From an uncultured Alphaproteobacteria bacterium (lineage in GTDB: Bacteria > Pseudomonadota > Alphaproteobacteria > CAAHEQ01 > UBA3637), in assembly GCA_949286465.1 (NCBI GenBank), contig CASECI010000027.1, positions 1-59,879 of the forward strand: a DNA stretch of 59,879 bases, in the 5' to 3' direction. Numbering within the stretch: position 1 is the stretch's first letter; each line of letters starts with the position of its first letter. Shown here one piece after another: positions 43,884 to 53,513 of the stretch. The position numbers and the translations under genes were made by a program. The notes beneath the pieces are model-generated. The model did not search any database. It was given only the letters and a program-made list of their open reading frames with translations, and had not been told where the DNA came from.

Positions 43884-46472
43884 TTAAACAATTGCTCCAT
43901 GACAATGTTTAAATTTCTTGCCACTTCCACAAGGGCATGGATCATTTCGACCTATTTTCGAATAGTCTATTTTTTTCCCTTCTGGTGTCTCAATAGAAGG
44001 TGGCGGGGCTAAAGTCAATTGAGCGTGTGTTAGAACTAATGTAACACGTTCCCTAATCCGTGCCAACATATCTGCAAAAAGAGTAAATGATTCTCTTTTA
44101 TATTCATTTAATGGGTCTCTTTGACCATAAGCTCTTAGACCTATCGCATGCTTTAAAAAATCAAGTGATTGCAAATGCTCTTTCCAAGTCTGATCTAAAA
44201 TCTGCAACAAAACACTCTTCTCTAATGCATGAACAACTGACGCATCAAAATCTTTATGTTTCTTTGCCATCATTTCATCTGAAACAGATGTTAATTTTTC
44301 TATCATCGGTTCTGTCGTTATATCTTCTTTATGAACCCAATCTTCTATAGGTAAATCTAAAGCTAATAAGCGAATGCATTCATTATGAAGAGTTTTTAAG
44401 TCCCATTCATCAACATGTGTCTTTAATGGCATAGTCGATAGAACCATATTTTCTATCACTTCATGACGCATCCCCTTTACCATTTCCGAAACATCTTCTG
44501 TTTGCAACAGTTCTTTCCGTTGTTCATATATAACTTTTCGTTGATCATTCATAACATCATCGAATTTTAGCAAGTTCTTACGAACATCAAAATGATATGC
44601 CTCTACCTTTTGTTGCGCCTTTTGTATTGCTTTAGAGATAAGTGGACTCTTTATTGCCTCTCCCTCTTTAAATTTAAATGTCTTAAGCAATCCTTTTAAT
44701 CTATCCGCACCAAAAATACGCATTAAATCATCTTCTAAGGATACATAAAATTTAGATTTCCCTGGATCTCCTTGACGACCAGAACGCCCTCTCAACTGAT
44801 TGTCTATACGACGATTTTCATGGCGTTCCGTTCCTATGACATATAATCCCCCAGCTTCTATTACCTCTTTATGTCCCTCTTCAATTTCTTTGTTAACTTT
44901 CTCGGTAATACGCTTTATTTCTGCTTCATCTGTAATGCCTTCTAATTCTTCCTTTAACTTCATCTCTGCATTACCACCAAGCTTAATGTCTGTCCCACGA
45001 CCTGCCATATTCGTTGCAATTGTAATCGCTCCAGGAGCTCCTGCCTGAGCAACAATATATGCCTCTCGTTCATGATGCCGTGCATTCAAAACTTCAAAAC
45101 GCAATTTCGTTTTTTGACGCAACATCTCTGCTAAATACTCTGACCGCTCAATAGAAGCCGTACCAACTAAAACCGGTTGACGACGTGCATGAGCTGCCTC
45201 AATCTCATCTATAATCGCTTTATACTTTTCTTTTTCTGTGCCATATATTTCATCATTATAATCCTGACGTAAAACAGGCTTATTGGTCGGTATCTCAACC
45301 ACTCGTAAATTATACGTGCTATCCAACTCTCCTGCTTCCGTCATCGCTGTACCTGTCATACCTGCCAATTTAGGATACATACGGAAATAATTTTGGAAGG
45401 TAATAGAAGCTAAAGTCTGATTTTCTGCTTGTATCGTTACATTTTCCTTTGCCTCTAACGCCTGATGCAAGCCATCCGAATAACGACGACCCTCCATCAT
45501 GCGACCCGTAAACTCATCAATAATAATAACTTTGTCATCTTTAACGATGTAATCAACATCTCGCGTAAACATCTTATGTGCTCGTAAGGCTTGTTCTACG
45601 TGATGAACAAAAGATATATTTGCTAAATCGTATAATCCCCCTTGGATTAAGCCTGCCTCTTGGAGTAACTGCTCCATATAGATGTTCCCGGCTTCTGTAA
45701 AACTAATTTGTTTGTGTTTTTCATCCTTTTCATAATGCTCTGGACGAATCTTATACATTAACTTATCTACTGCTTTATAGCGCTCTGATGAATCTTCTGC
45801 CGCTCCAGAAATAATCAAAGGTGTCCGTGCTTCATCAATTAAAATACTATCAACTTCATCAACTATCGCATAATTAAACGGACGTTGAACCATATCTTTC
45901 AACGAAAACCGCATATTATCTCGTAAGTAATCAAAACCTAACTCGTTGTTCGTCCCGTATGTAACATCACAAGCATATGCCGCTTTACGACCTTCACCAT
46001 CTAAATCATGATAGATACACCCAACCGTTAATCCTAAAAAACGGTAAACTTGTCCCATCCAATCCGCATCTCGACGAGCTAAATAATCATTAACCGTAAC
46101 AACATGAACACCTTTTCCTGTTAACGCATTTAAATACACAGCCAAAGTCGCCACCAATGTTTTACCTTCACCGGTTTTCATTTCGGCAATTTGTCCTTTA
46201 TGCAAGACAATCCCGCCGATCAGCTGAACATCAAAATGACGCTGACCTAATGTTCTTTTAGCAGCTTCCCGAACTGTTGCAAAAGCTTCTACTAAAAGAT
46301 CATCTAGTGTTTCACCCTTCGAAAGACGCTCTTTAAACAGAACTGTCTGATTTTTCAGCTCCTCATCAGACATCTTCTCCATCTTCGGCTCTAACGCATT
46401 GATTTTATCAACCGTTTTTCTCAACTTTTTAATATATCTGTCATTCGATGACCCGAGTATTTTCTTTAACAT
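43884..46472 (-). CDS. secA: Protein translocase ATPase SecA
   Basis: 862-residue motor of the Sec pathway. The Walker A is [19 protein letters not shown], the DEAD-like box is [19 protein letters not shown], and motif III-VI includes [12 protein letters not shown] and [12 protein letters not shown]. The C-terminal zinc-binding SecB/lipid site is [19 protein letters not shown]. It is separated from the ankyrin gene by about 100 bases, so it probably has its own promoter. Confidence 0.98.
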   Translation of the reverse strand: MLKKILGSSNDRYIKKLRKTVDKINALEPKMEKMSDEELKNQTVLFKERLSKGETLDDLLVEAFATVREAAKRTLGQRHFDVQLIGGIVLHKGQIAEMKTGEGKTLVATLAVYLNALTGKGVHVVTVNDYLARRDADWMGQVYRFLGLTVGCIYHDLDGEGRKAAYACDVTYGTNNELGFDYLRDNMRFSLKDMVQRPFNYAIVDEVDSILIDEARTPLIISGAAEDSSERYKAVDKLMYKIRPEHYEKDEKHKQISFTEAGNIYMEQLLQEAGLIQGGLYDLANISFVHHVEQALRAHKMFTRDVDYIVKDDKVIIIDEFTGRMMEGRRYSDGLHQALEAKENVTIQAENQTLASITFQNYFRMYPKLAGMTGTAMTEAGELDSTYNLRVVEIPTNKPVLRQDYNDEIYGTEKEKYKAIIDEIEAAHARRQPVLVGTASIERSEYLAEMLRQKTKLRFEVLNARHHEREAYIVAQAGAPGAITIATNMAGRGTDIKLGGNAEMKLKEELEGITDEAEIKRITEKVNKEIEEGHKEVIEAGGLYVIGTERHENRRIDNQLRGRSGRQGDPGKSKFYVSLEDDLMRIFGADRLKGLLKTFKFKEGEAIKSPLISKAIQKAQQKVEAYHFDVRKNLLKFDDVMNDQRKVIYEQRKELLQTEDVSEMVKGMRHEVIENMVLSTMPLKTHVDEWDLKTLHNECIRLLALDLPIEDWVHKEDITTEPMIEKLTSVSDEMMAKKHKDFDASVVHALEKSVLLQILDQTWKEHLQSLDFLKHAIGLRAYGQRDPLNEYKRESFTLFADMLARIRERVTLVLTHAQLTLAPPPSIETPEGKKIDYSKIGRNDPCPCGSGKKFKHCHGAIV

Positions 46473-46570
46473 CAGTTATATGTCCTTCTGTACTAAAATA
46501 TTATTCTCTACACATAGAGTTTTTATCCACAAAAGTCAAGAAAAGACACATAACTTATAAAAAGTTTCTC

Positions 46571-47518
46571 TTATGAATATTCTTTCTGAGGCATTTTACC
46601 CAAACTAAAAGAGTGATAATGAGAAATTTGTTTTTTGCCTCTTAGAACTTGAACAAATGGATTATACTTGCAAATAAAGCTTTCCAAATCTTGATGGTCA
46701 ACTTGAATATCTTTCTTAGCTCCCTTTTCTAACAACAAAGAAAACATTCTTTTATCATCCTGTAAGATAGCATAATGAATAGGGTACAATCCTTCGTTAT
46801 CTGGTTCATTTAAAGAAACACCCTTTGATATAATCTCCTCCAAAAAAGCATAATTCTTTGCCAAAATACAATGATGAATTAAATTGCGACCTGCTCTATC
46901 TTTTAATGATAAAATCGGATGATAAGCTAAAACCATATCCGATAAGCTCTTAGAGTTATAAGGAAGCAAATGAATTGGTGCTAATCCTTCTTGATTTGCC
47001 TTATTAACTGAAACACCTCTTTCTATTAAGACGCCTATTACCAAACTTTGACGATACAAATCTCCCATTTGACCTTTATAACGCATTAAAAAACGCATAA
47101 GAGGCGTATTGTTTTCTTCATCTAAACAAGTAACATCTAGTGTAGAATAATTTAATAATTTATTCAGACTATTGATATTGAGATGATTCGTCGCTTCTAA
47201 TAATGCCGTCTCTTTGGTATATGGATGTACATTATTGATATTTGCCCCGTTTTCAATAAGGAAAGAAATCATATCTTCTTTTCCAAACCGAACAGCTAAT
47301 GACAAGGGGTAAATAGAGATTCTTTTTTGTCGTTCTTTTTTTTCGCTTCCAAATAAATTATTATCAATAACAGAAGAAATACTTTCTTGAAGAAGTTGAT
47401 TGGGGTTCCATCCTTTTTTTAATCTTCGTAAAAGAGCCTTTTTATCTCCTCCTACAACTTCTTCTTTTATTGCTAGACTACTATCCTTTTCCTTATTTTG
47501 TTTAAAAAGTATCACCAT
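46571..47518 (-). CDS. Ankyrin-repeat protein
   Basis: About 315 residues from the ATG at 47518. A GTG at 47542 is also in frame. At least five ankyrin-like repeats run from about residue 60 to 285 (YPLSLAVRFGKEDMISFLIENGANIN, ..IHLLP.., GRNLIHHCILAKNYAFLEEIISKGVS, YPIHYAILQDDKRMFSLLLEKGA). No signal peptide. Ankyrin proteins in host-associated bacteria can be effectors, but an intracellular partner is equally possible. It lies after flhG on the same strand with a candidate promoter of its own. Confidence 0.82.
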   Translation of the reverse strand: MVILFKQNKEKDSSLAIKEEVVGGDKKALLRRLKKGWNPNQLLQESISSVIDNNLFGSEKKERQKRISIYPLSLAVRFGKEDMISFLIENGANINNVHPYTKETALLEATNHLNINSLNKLLNYSTLDVTCLDEENNTPLMRFLMRYKGQMGDLYRQSLVIGVLIERGVSVNKANQEGLAPIHLLPYNSKSLSDMVLAYHPILSLKDRAGRNLIHHCILAKNYAFLEEIISKGVSLNEPDNEGLYPIHYAILQDDKRMFSLLLEKGAKKDIQVDHQDLESFICKYNPFVQVLRGKKQISHYHSFSLGKMPQKEYS

Positions 47519-47568
47519 ACGATTTATCCCATCTACGCCCACTTTATATAAAGCTTTTTCTAAACGCT

Positions 47569-47592
47569 TACTCTTTCAAGAGTAGCATTATA
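47569..47592 (-). promoter_or_regulatory. -10 box and 5'-end hairpin before the ankyrin gene
   Basis: On the minus strand a TATAAT (47587-47592) precedes a palindrome TACTCTT-TC-AAGAGTA (47569-47584, plus-strand reading). Transcription from that -10 would place the hairpin at the extreme 5' end of the mRNA, where such structures stabilise transcripts. No convincing -35. Confidence 0.35.
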
Positions 47593-47622
47593 ATAAAAAA
47601 ATACAATCTATTTATGCTTATC

Positions 47623-48429
47623 TTACTTTAAATTATCTGCAATTTTTAAGATATCCCCTGTAGCTTCAGCATTCGGGTAACTACTTAAAATAGATGTTTG
47701 TGAACGAATAGAGTCTCTTACTCTTGTGTCTCTTCTGATAACACCAGCTAAACCTGGTGATATCTTTAAAAAACCTTCGCAGGCTTTCAATAATGTAGCA
47801 TATGTTTTTTCTCCTTCTCGATATGTATTTGCTGAATTCACAACAACCTTGATATCAACTTCCGGATTTTCTTTTGAAATAATCTTTATAAAAGCATATG
47901 CATCCGTTAATGATGTCGGTTCATCTGTACAAACGACAACTAATGTGCCTGCATTACTTGCAAAAAGTCTTACCGCTTTTTCGACCCCAGCCCCTAAATC
48001 TATTATAACTTTATCATATTGAGAAGCTAACAATTGCAAGTCATCAAATATCAACTGTAAGCGAGAAAGGGGTATATTTGCTAAACTACCAGATCCTGAA
48101 CGACCCGCTATTACATCAAAACCACACTCAGAACAAGGAACTATCGCTTGTGTCAATGGTACTCGCCCTGTAATAACAGACCCTAAGTCATAAGGTGTAA
48201 CTAAACCAAGTTGAATATCAACATTTGCTAAACCCAAATCGCCATCAAACAATAAAGTTTTTAAACCTTCTTTCGCAAAAGCATGTGCTAAACTAATTGA
48301 TATCCAAGTCTTACCTACCCCACCTTTTCCTGAGGCAATCGCTATCATATTACGCCCTTTATGATGGAGTGAGGCCTTCGGAGCCATCGAAAGTTTTTGT
48401 GGTAATGATAGTATTCTCGATATGTTCAT
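47623..48429 (-). CDS. flhG: MinD/ParA-type ATPase FlhG
   Basis: 268 residues. The deviant Walker A is ASGKGGVGKTWISISLAHA (near residue 32), followed by LLFDGDLGLANVDIQLGL and a Walker B near VIIDLGAGVE. This matches the alphaproteobacterial FlhG group. It regulates number or placement of polar flagellar motors by acting on FlhF and C-ring proteins. The DQAxxLR activation motif of Gram-positive FlhG is not visible. It lies 10 bases from flhF. Confidence 0.88.
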   Translation of the reverse strand: MNISRILSLPQKLSMAPKASLHHKGRNMIAIASGKGGVGKTWISISLAHAFAKEGLKTLLFDGDLGLANVDIQLGLVTPYDLGSVITGRVPLTQAIVPCSECGFDVIAGRSGSGSLANIPLSRLQLIFDDLQLLASQYDKVIIDLGAGVEKAVRLFASNAGTLVVVCTDEPTSLTDAYAFIKIISKENPEVDIKVVVNSANTYREGEKTYATLLKACEGFLKISPGLAGVIRRDTRVRDSIRSQTSILSSYPNAEATGDILKIADNLK

Positions 48430-48439
48430 CTTTAACCTC

Positions 48440-49387
48440 TTATTCTTTTGATAACAGCATTTGTGCCAAAGAAACAGCTTCTATCGGACATAATCCTTGT
48501 GATACATGAGGACTCGTCCCTGCATCACACAAACCTAAGGAATTTGTATAGGCCGCATATAATATACTCCCAAATCGACGGGATAAATCTAAGCGCGTCG
48601 GAAGAAGTCTTTTACAACCTAACGCTAAAAAAGATTCTGCTATGTCTGATGCTTCAAAGGCATCTAAACCTGCCGACATAACTAATATCGGCTCTAACCC
48701 TTCTATATCCCCCTTTAAATCAATCAAATAATCAACTTCCGACCGAACAAAAGGATTAATACCTGGACTATCTATAACAATCATATCCGAAAATGTACGC
48801 AGGCCGTCTATCGCCTCTTTTAATAGCTCTGCTTTCCTTATCTTAACTAAATCAACTTCTAATATCTTTGTAAATGCTGATAATTGTTCTATCGCTCCAG
48901 CTCGCTTCATATCTGTAGTAATAACACCTATTCGCTTTCCTGCTATTTTAGCACGTACAGCTAGCTTCGCAACAGCTATTGTTTTCCCTGACCCACTTGA
49001 ACCAACTAACATGAAAGCTCTCTTCGATGTGTGTTCCGGCAAAGGATTAAATTTAAAAATACGATCTAACCCTTTACTCAAAACAGTTGTTGAATCTTTT
49101 TCTTGTGAAAAATCTCGACAAGCTAACAATATCCGCTCGATTAAAATATCCGGAACTCGATGCTTCTCTAAAGCCTCCTTAATCTGAAGTAATGTCCGTT
49201 CTTCTAAAGGACCAAACAAGGCTTCTTCTATCTCATTTTCGGATATCTCTTCCTCAACTCCAACTGTTAAGCGAACACCCTCCTTTACGTGTTGGTTCGA
49301 GATAATTAAAATATCACTTCCAAAATCTTTTCGAATTTGCTCCATCGCTTCTGCTACTGTCGGAGCTATATAGGTTTTAATCCTCAT
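48440..49387 (-). CDS. flhF: SRP-type GTPase FlhF
   Basis: 315 residues. The conserved N-terminus is RIKTYIAPTVAEAMEQIRKDFG. The N domain is short, and the G domain has the P-loop GSSGSGKTIAVAKLA, RIGVITTDMKRAGAIEQL, MIVIDSPGINPF and a LPTRLDLSRRFGS closing loop. It marks the polar site for motor assembly. It is shorter than many FlhF proteins because the B domain is reduced. Confidence 0.9.
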   Translation of the reverse strand: MRIKTYIAPTVAEAMEQIRKDFGSDILIISNQHVKEGVRLTVGVEEEISENEIEEALFGPLEERTLLQIKEALEKHRVPDILIERILLACRDFSQEKDSTTVLSKGLDRIFKFNPLPEHTSKRAFMLVGSSGSGKTIAVAKLAVRAKIAGKRIGVITTDMKRAGAIEQLSAFTKILEVDLVKIRKAELLKEAIDGLRTFSDMIVIDSPGINPFVRSEVDYLIDLKGDIEGLEPILVMSAGLDAFEASDIAESFLALGCKRLLPTRLDLSRRFGSILYAAYTNSLGLCDAGTSPHVSQGLCPIEAVSLAQMLLSKE

Positions 49388-49402
49388 CTGATCTTCTTTC
49401 TA

Positions 49403-50233
49403 TTAACTCTTCTTGGAGGCGACACCTCGATAATACATAATCTGACAATCCGGTGGAAGTGCACTATTGAGCTCTATCTCAGTCCGACGAGGATTCTCTA
49501 ATTTATCTATAGCTTCCAAACCTACTAAACACAGCTGATTTAATAAAAGTTCCCTTTGTGCATCACGTTCTAACTTCGAGGCTAATGGTAAGAAAAATAA
49601 ATATGCTAATAATGCACCATAAAATGTCGTTATTAAGGCTACAGACATTGAAGGTCCTATCGTCGTCGGATCAGATAAATTGGATAACATTTGAACTAAA
49701 CCTATTAATGTGCCGATTAAACCCATCGCTGGAGCTATCTCTCCACCCTTGTTCAAAACAGATACTGCATTCATCTGTGACGCATATGTCGACATCATTC
49801 GACGTTTCATCATTTCTTGACAGTCTTTTCCACTCATCCCATCAATTAAACAGCTAACTCCATCATATAAAAAAGAATATCCTCGTATTTGATCTAAATA
49901 GCTCTGCTGCAATTGCAATATGCCACTTGTATATGCTATTTCCGATCCTTTGATAATTTGAATAGCCGCTTTCTGTATTGACCTTTCTCGACGAATGAGC
50001 AAGCTTAAACTTATCCATAGCGTCTTTATTATATCTGAAAGTGAAAAACTCGCTAAACAAACAAAAAATGTTCCCCCAAATACAATTAAAAATGACGGCT
50101 TATTTAAAAATGATGAAAAACTACCCCCCATGGCTACCGCAAAACCTATAAATATTAAAGAACCACTTAGGCCAATAAGAACCGACGGATCTAAAAATGA
50201 CACCTTATTCGAAAAATAACGACTTCTCTTCAT
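49403..50233 (-). CDS. motA: Flagellar-type stator protein MotA
   Basis: 276 residues. Four membrane helices and the conserved stator motif GEIAPAMGLIGTLIGLVQML, containing the critical proline. A large cytoplasmic loop with charged RRERS and EMMKRRMMS parts would contact FliG. The PomA/MotA-like class uses proton or sodium flow with MotB. motB is not in the window. It sits between fliN and flhF with gaps under 20 bases. Confidence 0.9.
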   Translation of the reverse strand: MKRSRYFSNKVSFLDPSVLIGLSGSLIFIGFAVAMGGSFSSFLNKPSFLIVFGGTFFVCLASFSLSDIIKTLWISLSLLIRRERSIQKAAIQIIKGSEIAYTSGILQLQQSYLDQIRGYSFLYDGVSCLIDGMSGKDCQEMMKRRMMSTYASQMNAVSVLNKGGEIAPAMGLIGTLIGLVQMLSNLSDPTTIGPSMSVALITTFYGALLAYLFFLPLASKLERDAQRELLLNQLCLVGLEAIDKLENPRRTEIELNSALPPDCQIMYYRGVASKKS

Positions 50234-50244
50234 TCCTTCCCCTC

Positions 50245-50565
50245 TTATTGAGCTTTAACTATCTCTGTCATACTAATTCCTAATCTATCTCCTTGAGATA
50301 CTAATTCTCCTTTAGCAATCAGCCGATTATTAACATATATATCTATACTGTCTCCAACTTGCTTATCAAGCTCTATAATCGAGCCAGGACCCAATCTTAA
50401 CAATTCATGTATCGGCATAACTGTCTTCCCTAAAACAGCCGTAACAGTAACAGGAACATCATATAAGGCTTCTAAACCTGTCTCTTCTTTAACTTGTGTA
50501 TTCTTACCCGTTTGTATCGTCTTCTCAGCTAACTTTAAAAATTCTGCTTTTTGTTTCTCATTCAT
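50245..50565 (-). CDS. fliN: Flagellar C-ring switch protein FliN
   Basis: 106 residues. A short N-terminal helix is followed by the SpoA domain: LYDVPVTVTAVLGKTVMPIHELLRLGPGSIIELD and IYVNNRLIAKGELV. FliN forms the base of the rotor. FliM is not in the window. fliH, which typically separates fliG and fliN in related clusters, is absent: the gap to fliG is ten bases. Confidence 0.93.
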   Translation of the reverse strand: MNEKQKAEFLKLAEKTIQTGKNTQVKEETGLEALYDVPVTVTAVLGKTVMPIHELLRLGPGSIIELDKQVGDSIDIYVNNRLIAKGELVSQGDRLGISMTEIVKAQ

Positions 50566-50575
50566 CTTTTTTTCC

Positions 50576-51592
50576 TTACTCTACCATTTCTTCCATCTCC
50601 TGCGAACCAGGAATAATTATTTCCCCTTTTAATGCTAATTCCTTCGCTTGAGTAACAATATCTGATTGAGCTTTATCAACATCTCTTAACCGAACAGCAC
50701 CCATTGCTTCCATATCTTCACTCAAAATCATGCGTGCCCGCTCAGACATATTTCGCATAATCGCATTCTTTACTTGCTCAGATGAACCTTTCAAGGCCAA
50801 CGCTATCTGTGACCTATCTACATGTCTTAATATCATCTGTATTGATTGATCATCTAATCGGACAACATCTTCAAAGGTAAACATTAAGGAACGTATCTGT
50901 TCTGCAACCTCTCGATTGCGCTCAAATAACGCTGTCATTAGACGATTTTCTGTATTTCTATCTAAATTATTAAAAATCTCTGCTACTCTTTCATTGCCAT
51001 CTTGTGTCTCACTTTGTGTTAATGATGACATAAAATCCGTACGTAATGTTTGTTCTATACTCTCCAAAACATCCTTTTGAACTGTGTCTAATCTTAACAA
51101 ACGCATAATAACATCTGTCGCAAATGCCTCCGGAAGATAACTCATCACTTTTGCGACAAATGACGGATGTAACCGAGACAAAATAACCGCAACCGTTTGT
51201 GGATATTCATTCTTCAAATAAGAAGCAACCACCTCTTCATTCACGTTCTCTAATTTATCCCACATCGTTCGACCAGCAGGACCTTGTATTTCCTCTAAAA
51301 TTTCTTTCTGCCTCCGCTCCGGTAAAACTTTCTGAAGTAACTTCTCTGTCCCCTCAAATGTACCCATAACCGTTACCGGCATTTCTAGCGTTTTAGAAAA
51401 TTCTTCTAATACTTGTTCCGTCACTTCACTGTCTACTCTGCCTAAACCTGCCATAGCTATCGATATTTCACGTATCTCATCATCCTCCATTTGGGCAAAA
51501 ATTTGTTGAATGACTTCTTCCCCCATGGCTAGCAGAAAAATAGCTATCTTTTGATGGCCCGTTAAATTTTTATAGGTCAACGTATCAGTCAT
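50576..51592 (-). CDS. fliG: Flagellar motor switch protein FliG
   Basis: 338 residues, full length. The N-terminal domain (LTGHQKIAIFLLAMGEEV) binds FliF, and the middle domain has HPSFVAKVMSYLPEAFATDVIMRL. The C-terminal domain has FEDVVRLDDQSIQMILRHVD and SERARMILSEDMEAMGAVRLRDV, the charged torque helix. The gene overlaps the preceding fliF by eight bases, so translation is coupled. Confidence 0.95.
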   Translation of the reverse strand: MTDTLTYKNLTGHQKIAIFLLAMGEEVIQQIFAQMEDDEIREISIAMAGLGRVDSEVTEQVLEEFSKTLEMPVTVMGTFEGTEKLLQKVLPERRQKEILEEIQGPAGRTMWDKLENVNEEVVASYLKNEYPQTVAVILSRLHPSFVAKVMSYLPEAFATDVIMRLLRLDTVQKDVLESIEQTLRTDFMSSLTQSETQDGNERVAEIFNNLDRNTENRLMTALFERNREVAEQIRSLMFTFEDVVRLDDQSIQMILRHVDRSQIALALKGSSEQVKNAIMRNMSERARMILSEDMEAMGAVRLRDVDKAQSDIVTQAKELALKGEIIIPGSQEMEEMVE

Positions 51593-52457
51593 CCGATAGC
51601 TCCTCCTTACCCTGATAAAGCCAAGAGCGAATAACCTTAATTGCCTCTTGAGGATCTGATGAAATCTGTTCGCGAACCCTTTTTAAAAGGGGATCTGAAG
51701 TTTTGACTTTTTCTTGGGAAGAGGAAGTTAAAACCTCAGCAACCTTTTCTGGCTTTGCAAAATCTGGTAGAGAAACAGGAACTGCTTGTCGACGATGAAA
51801 ACTCTTACTCAAAATAAAGATAATAGCTAATAGTAAAACACCTATCAGAAATACTAATTCTAAAACCTCCAAAAGAGGATCTTCTAGCATTTCTTTCCAT
51901 CCTGCCTCTTTAAATGCTGCAGAAACAAACTCTACTTGATCTCCCCTAGCCGCATCATATCCAACTGTTGTTTCAACCAACGTTTGCATCCGCGGATATA
52001 ATGTTTGAGGTACAGAAGAATCTACTAACACTGCAACAGATATTTTTTTGATAAGACCGCCTTTTTGAATTTGTTGAATATTCTTCTTAGAAAAGGCATA
52101 AATCCTTTCTTCTTGAGACTCATTTATTTTGGATGACGCTATAACAGGCGTATTTGAGTCTATAATTTCATTGTTAATAATATTTTGATTAAAATCCAAA
52201 TCAGCCCGAACAGATACACTGACTTTTCCTGTCCCTACAATTTTCTCAAGAAGAGCTTGCACCGAAGAAGCTACACGATTTTCATATTTCTGACGAACTT
52301 CTTCATAAACAACTGGGGAAGAGGAGGATAAGTCCGCATATGAAGCTTCTTGTGCACTACTGGGAAGATGTATCAATAAAAACAAAAAAATATACCCAAG
52401 CATTAAGAGATGCCTGTTTAAAAATTGACATTTTTGTCCTTTACGAGTAAAAAACAC
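51585..52457 (-). CDS. fliF: Half-length FliF (RBM3, TM2 and FliG-binding tail only)
   Basis: 290 residues against the usual 530-570. An N-terminal hydrophobic signal ends near SSAQEA (residue 38). An RBM3 core follows (about 49-182: EEVRQKYENRVASSVQALLE, VRADLDF, ISVAVLVDSSV, TVGYDAARGDQVEFVSAAF) with a shortened collar insertion. Then comes one membrane helix (198-216) and a cytoplasmic tail ending in the FliG-binding pattern DPQEAIKVIRSWL. TM1, RBM1 and RBM2 are missing, and the upstream 126 bases do not encode them. The GTG start at 52457 is tentative: an ATG at 52431 with AAAGGA is one frame off. Confidence 0.8.
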   Translation of the reverse strand: MFFTRKGQKCQFLNRHLLMLGYIFLFLLIHLPSSAQEASYADLSSSSPVVYEEVRQKYENRVASSVQALLEKIVGTGKVSVSVRADLDFNQNIINNEIIDSNTPVIASSKINESQEERIYAFSKKNIQQIQKGGLIKKISVAVLVDSSVPQTLYPRMQTLVETTVGYDAARGDQVEFVSAAFKEAGWKEMLEDPLLEVLELVFLIGVLLLAIIFILSKSFHRRQAVPVSLPDFAKPEKVAEVLTSSSQEKVKTSDPLLKRVREQISSDPQEAIKVIRSWLYQGKEELSDD

Positions 52458-52583
52458 GTTTTCAATCCTCTTCCCAAAGATTTACTCTTGTATTATGATG
52501 AATGAATAGTGAATTTTTAGTTAAAATGTATCAAATTTTTACCCTTTGCTAATCTCGCTGAAACATGATAAAAAGAAGAAATT

Positions 52584-53513
52584 ATGAATGATATTATTAA
52601 AACATCACCTGTATCACCAGAAGAACAAGGATTGCGATTAGATAAATTCCTTGCTTCAGCAACAAATTTATCCAGAACACGAATTGCAGCTCTAATTGCT
52701 CAAGGGTTCGTTAAGCCTTCTCTTTCTGCTGATACAAAGGTTGCTCTTAATCAAGTCTTTGAGATAACTATTCCTCCGGCAGAACCTGCTATTCCTACGG
52801 CTGAAGAAATCCACTTAGATATTTTATATGAAGACAATGATTTAATTGTTCTCAACAAACCCGCCGGAATGGTCGTTCATCCCGGAGCTGGAAATACTAC
52901 CGGAACCCTTGTCAATGCTTTACTGGCTCACTGTGGAGATTCCTTATCTGGAATTGGCGGAATAAAAAGGCCTGGAATTGTTCATCGTATTGATAAAGAT
53001 ACAAGTGGCGTTCTTGTTATTGCTAAAAATGATTTTACACACCAAGCCCTATCAGAACAATTTTCTGTACATAGCATTAAACGAATTTACCAAGCAATTG
53101 TATATGGCATTCCTCCTGTTTCTGGAACAATAAACGGAAATATTGGCAGGTCTTCTTTCAATCGTCAAAAAATGGCTATTGTCTCTCATGGCGGGAAACC
53201 GGCAACAACTCATTATCACTTAATAAAGCCTCTTTTCAATGGAAAAGCCTCACTCATCGAATGTCAACTAGAAACAGGAAGAACGCATCAAATTCGTGTA
53301 CACATGACATCTATAAAACATCCTCTTGTCGGAGATGCTACATATGGTTCGCCTCCAAAAGGAACTCCAGACATCCTCAAGCTATTCCCTAGGCAAGCTT
53401 TGCATGCTGGTTTTTTAGGTTTTATTCATCCTCGTTTTAATCGAGAAGTTTCTTTTTCTGCTCCGCTTCCTCAAGATATGGACTTATTATTGAAAGCATC
53501 TGATGTATATTAA
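52584..53513 (+). CDS. rluD: RluA/RluD family 23S rRNA pseudouridine synthase
   Basis: 309 residues. The N-terminal S4 RNA-binding domain is GLRLDKFLASATNLSRTRIAALI. The catalytic core has the active-site Asp in GIVHRIDKDTSGVLVIAKND, preceded by LNKPAGMVVHPGAG. The C-terminal part has ECQLETGRTHQIRVHM. It most likely modifies helix 69 of 23S rRNA. Start divergent from fliF. Its stop overlaps the convergent unknown gene by four bases. Confidence 0.9.
   Translation: MNDIIKTSPVSPEEQGLRLDKFLASATNLSRTRIAALIAQGFVKPSLSADTKVALNQVFEITIPPAEPAIPTAEEIHLDILYEDNDLIVLNKPAGMVVHPGAGNTTGTLVNALLAHCGDSLSGIGGIKRPGIVHRIDKDTSGVLVIAKNDFTHQALSEQFSVHSIKRIYQAIVYGIPPVSGTINGNIGRSSFNRQKMAIVSHGGKPATTHYHLIKPLFNGKASLIECQLETGRTHQIRVHMTSIKHPLVGDATYGSPPKGTPDILKLFPRQALHAGFLGFIHPRFNREVSFSAPLPQDMDLLLKASDVY

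Noticed and set aside
47569-47584. Palindrome upstream of the ankyrin gene as a terminator for flhG
   Set aside because: On the minus strand it is not followed by a T-run, so a leader hairpin is the better reading.
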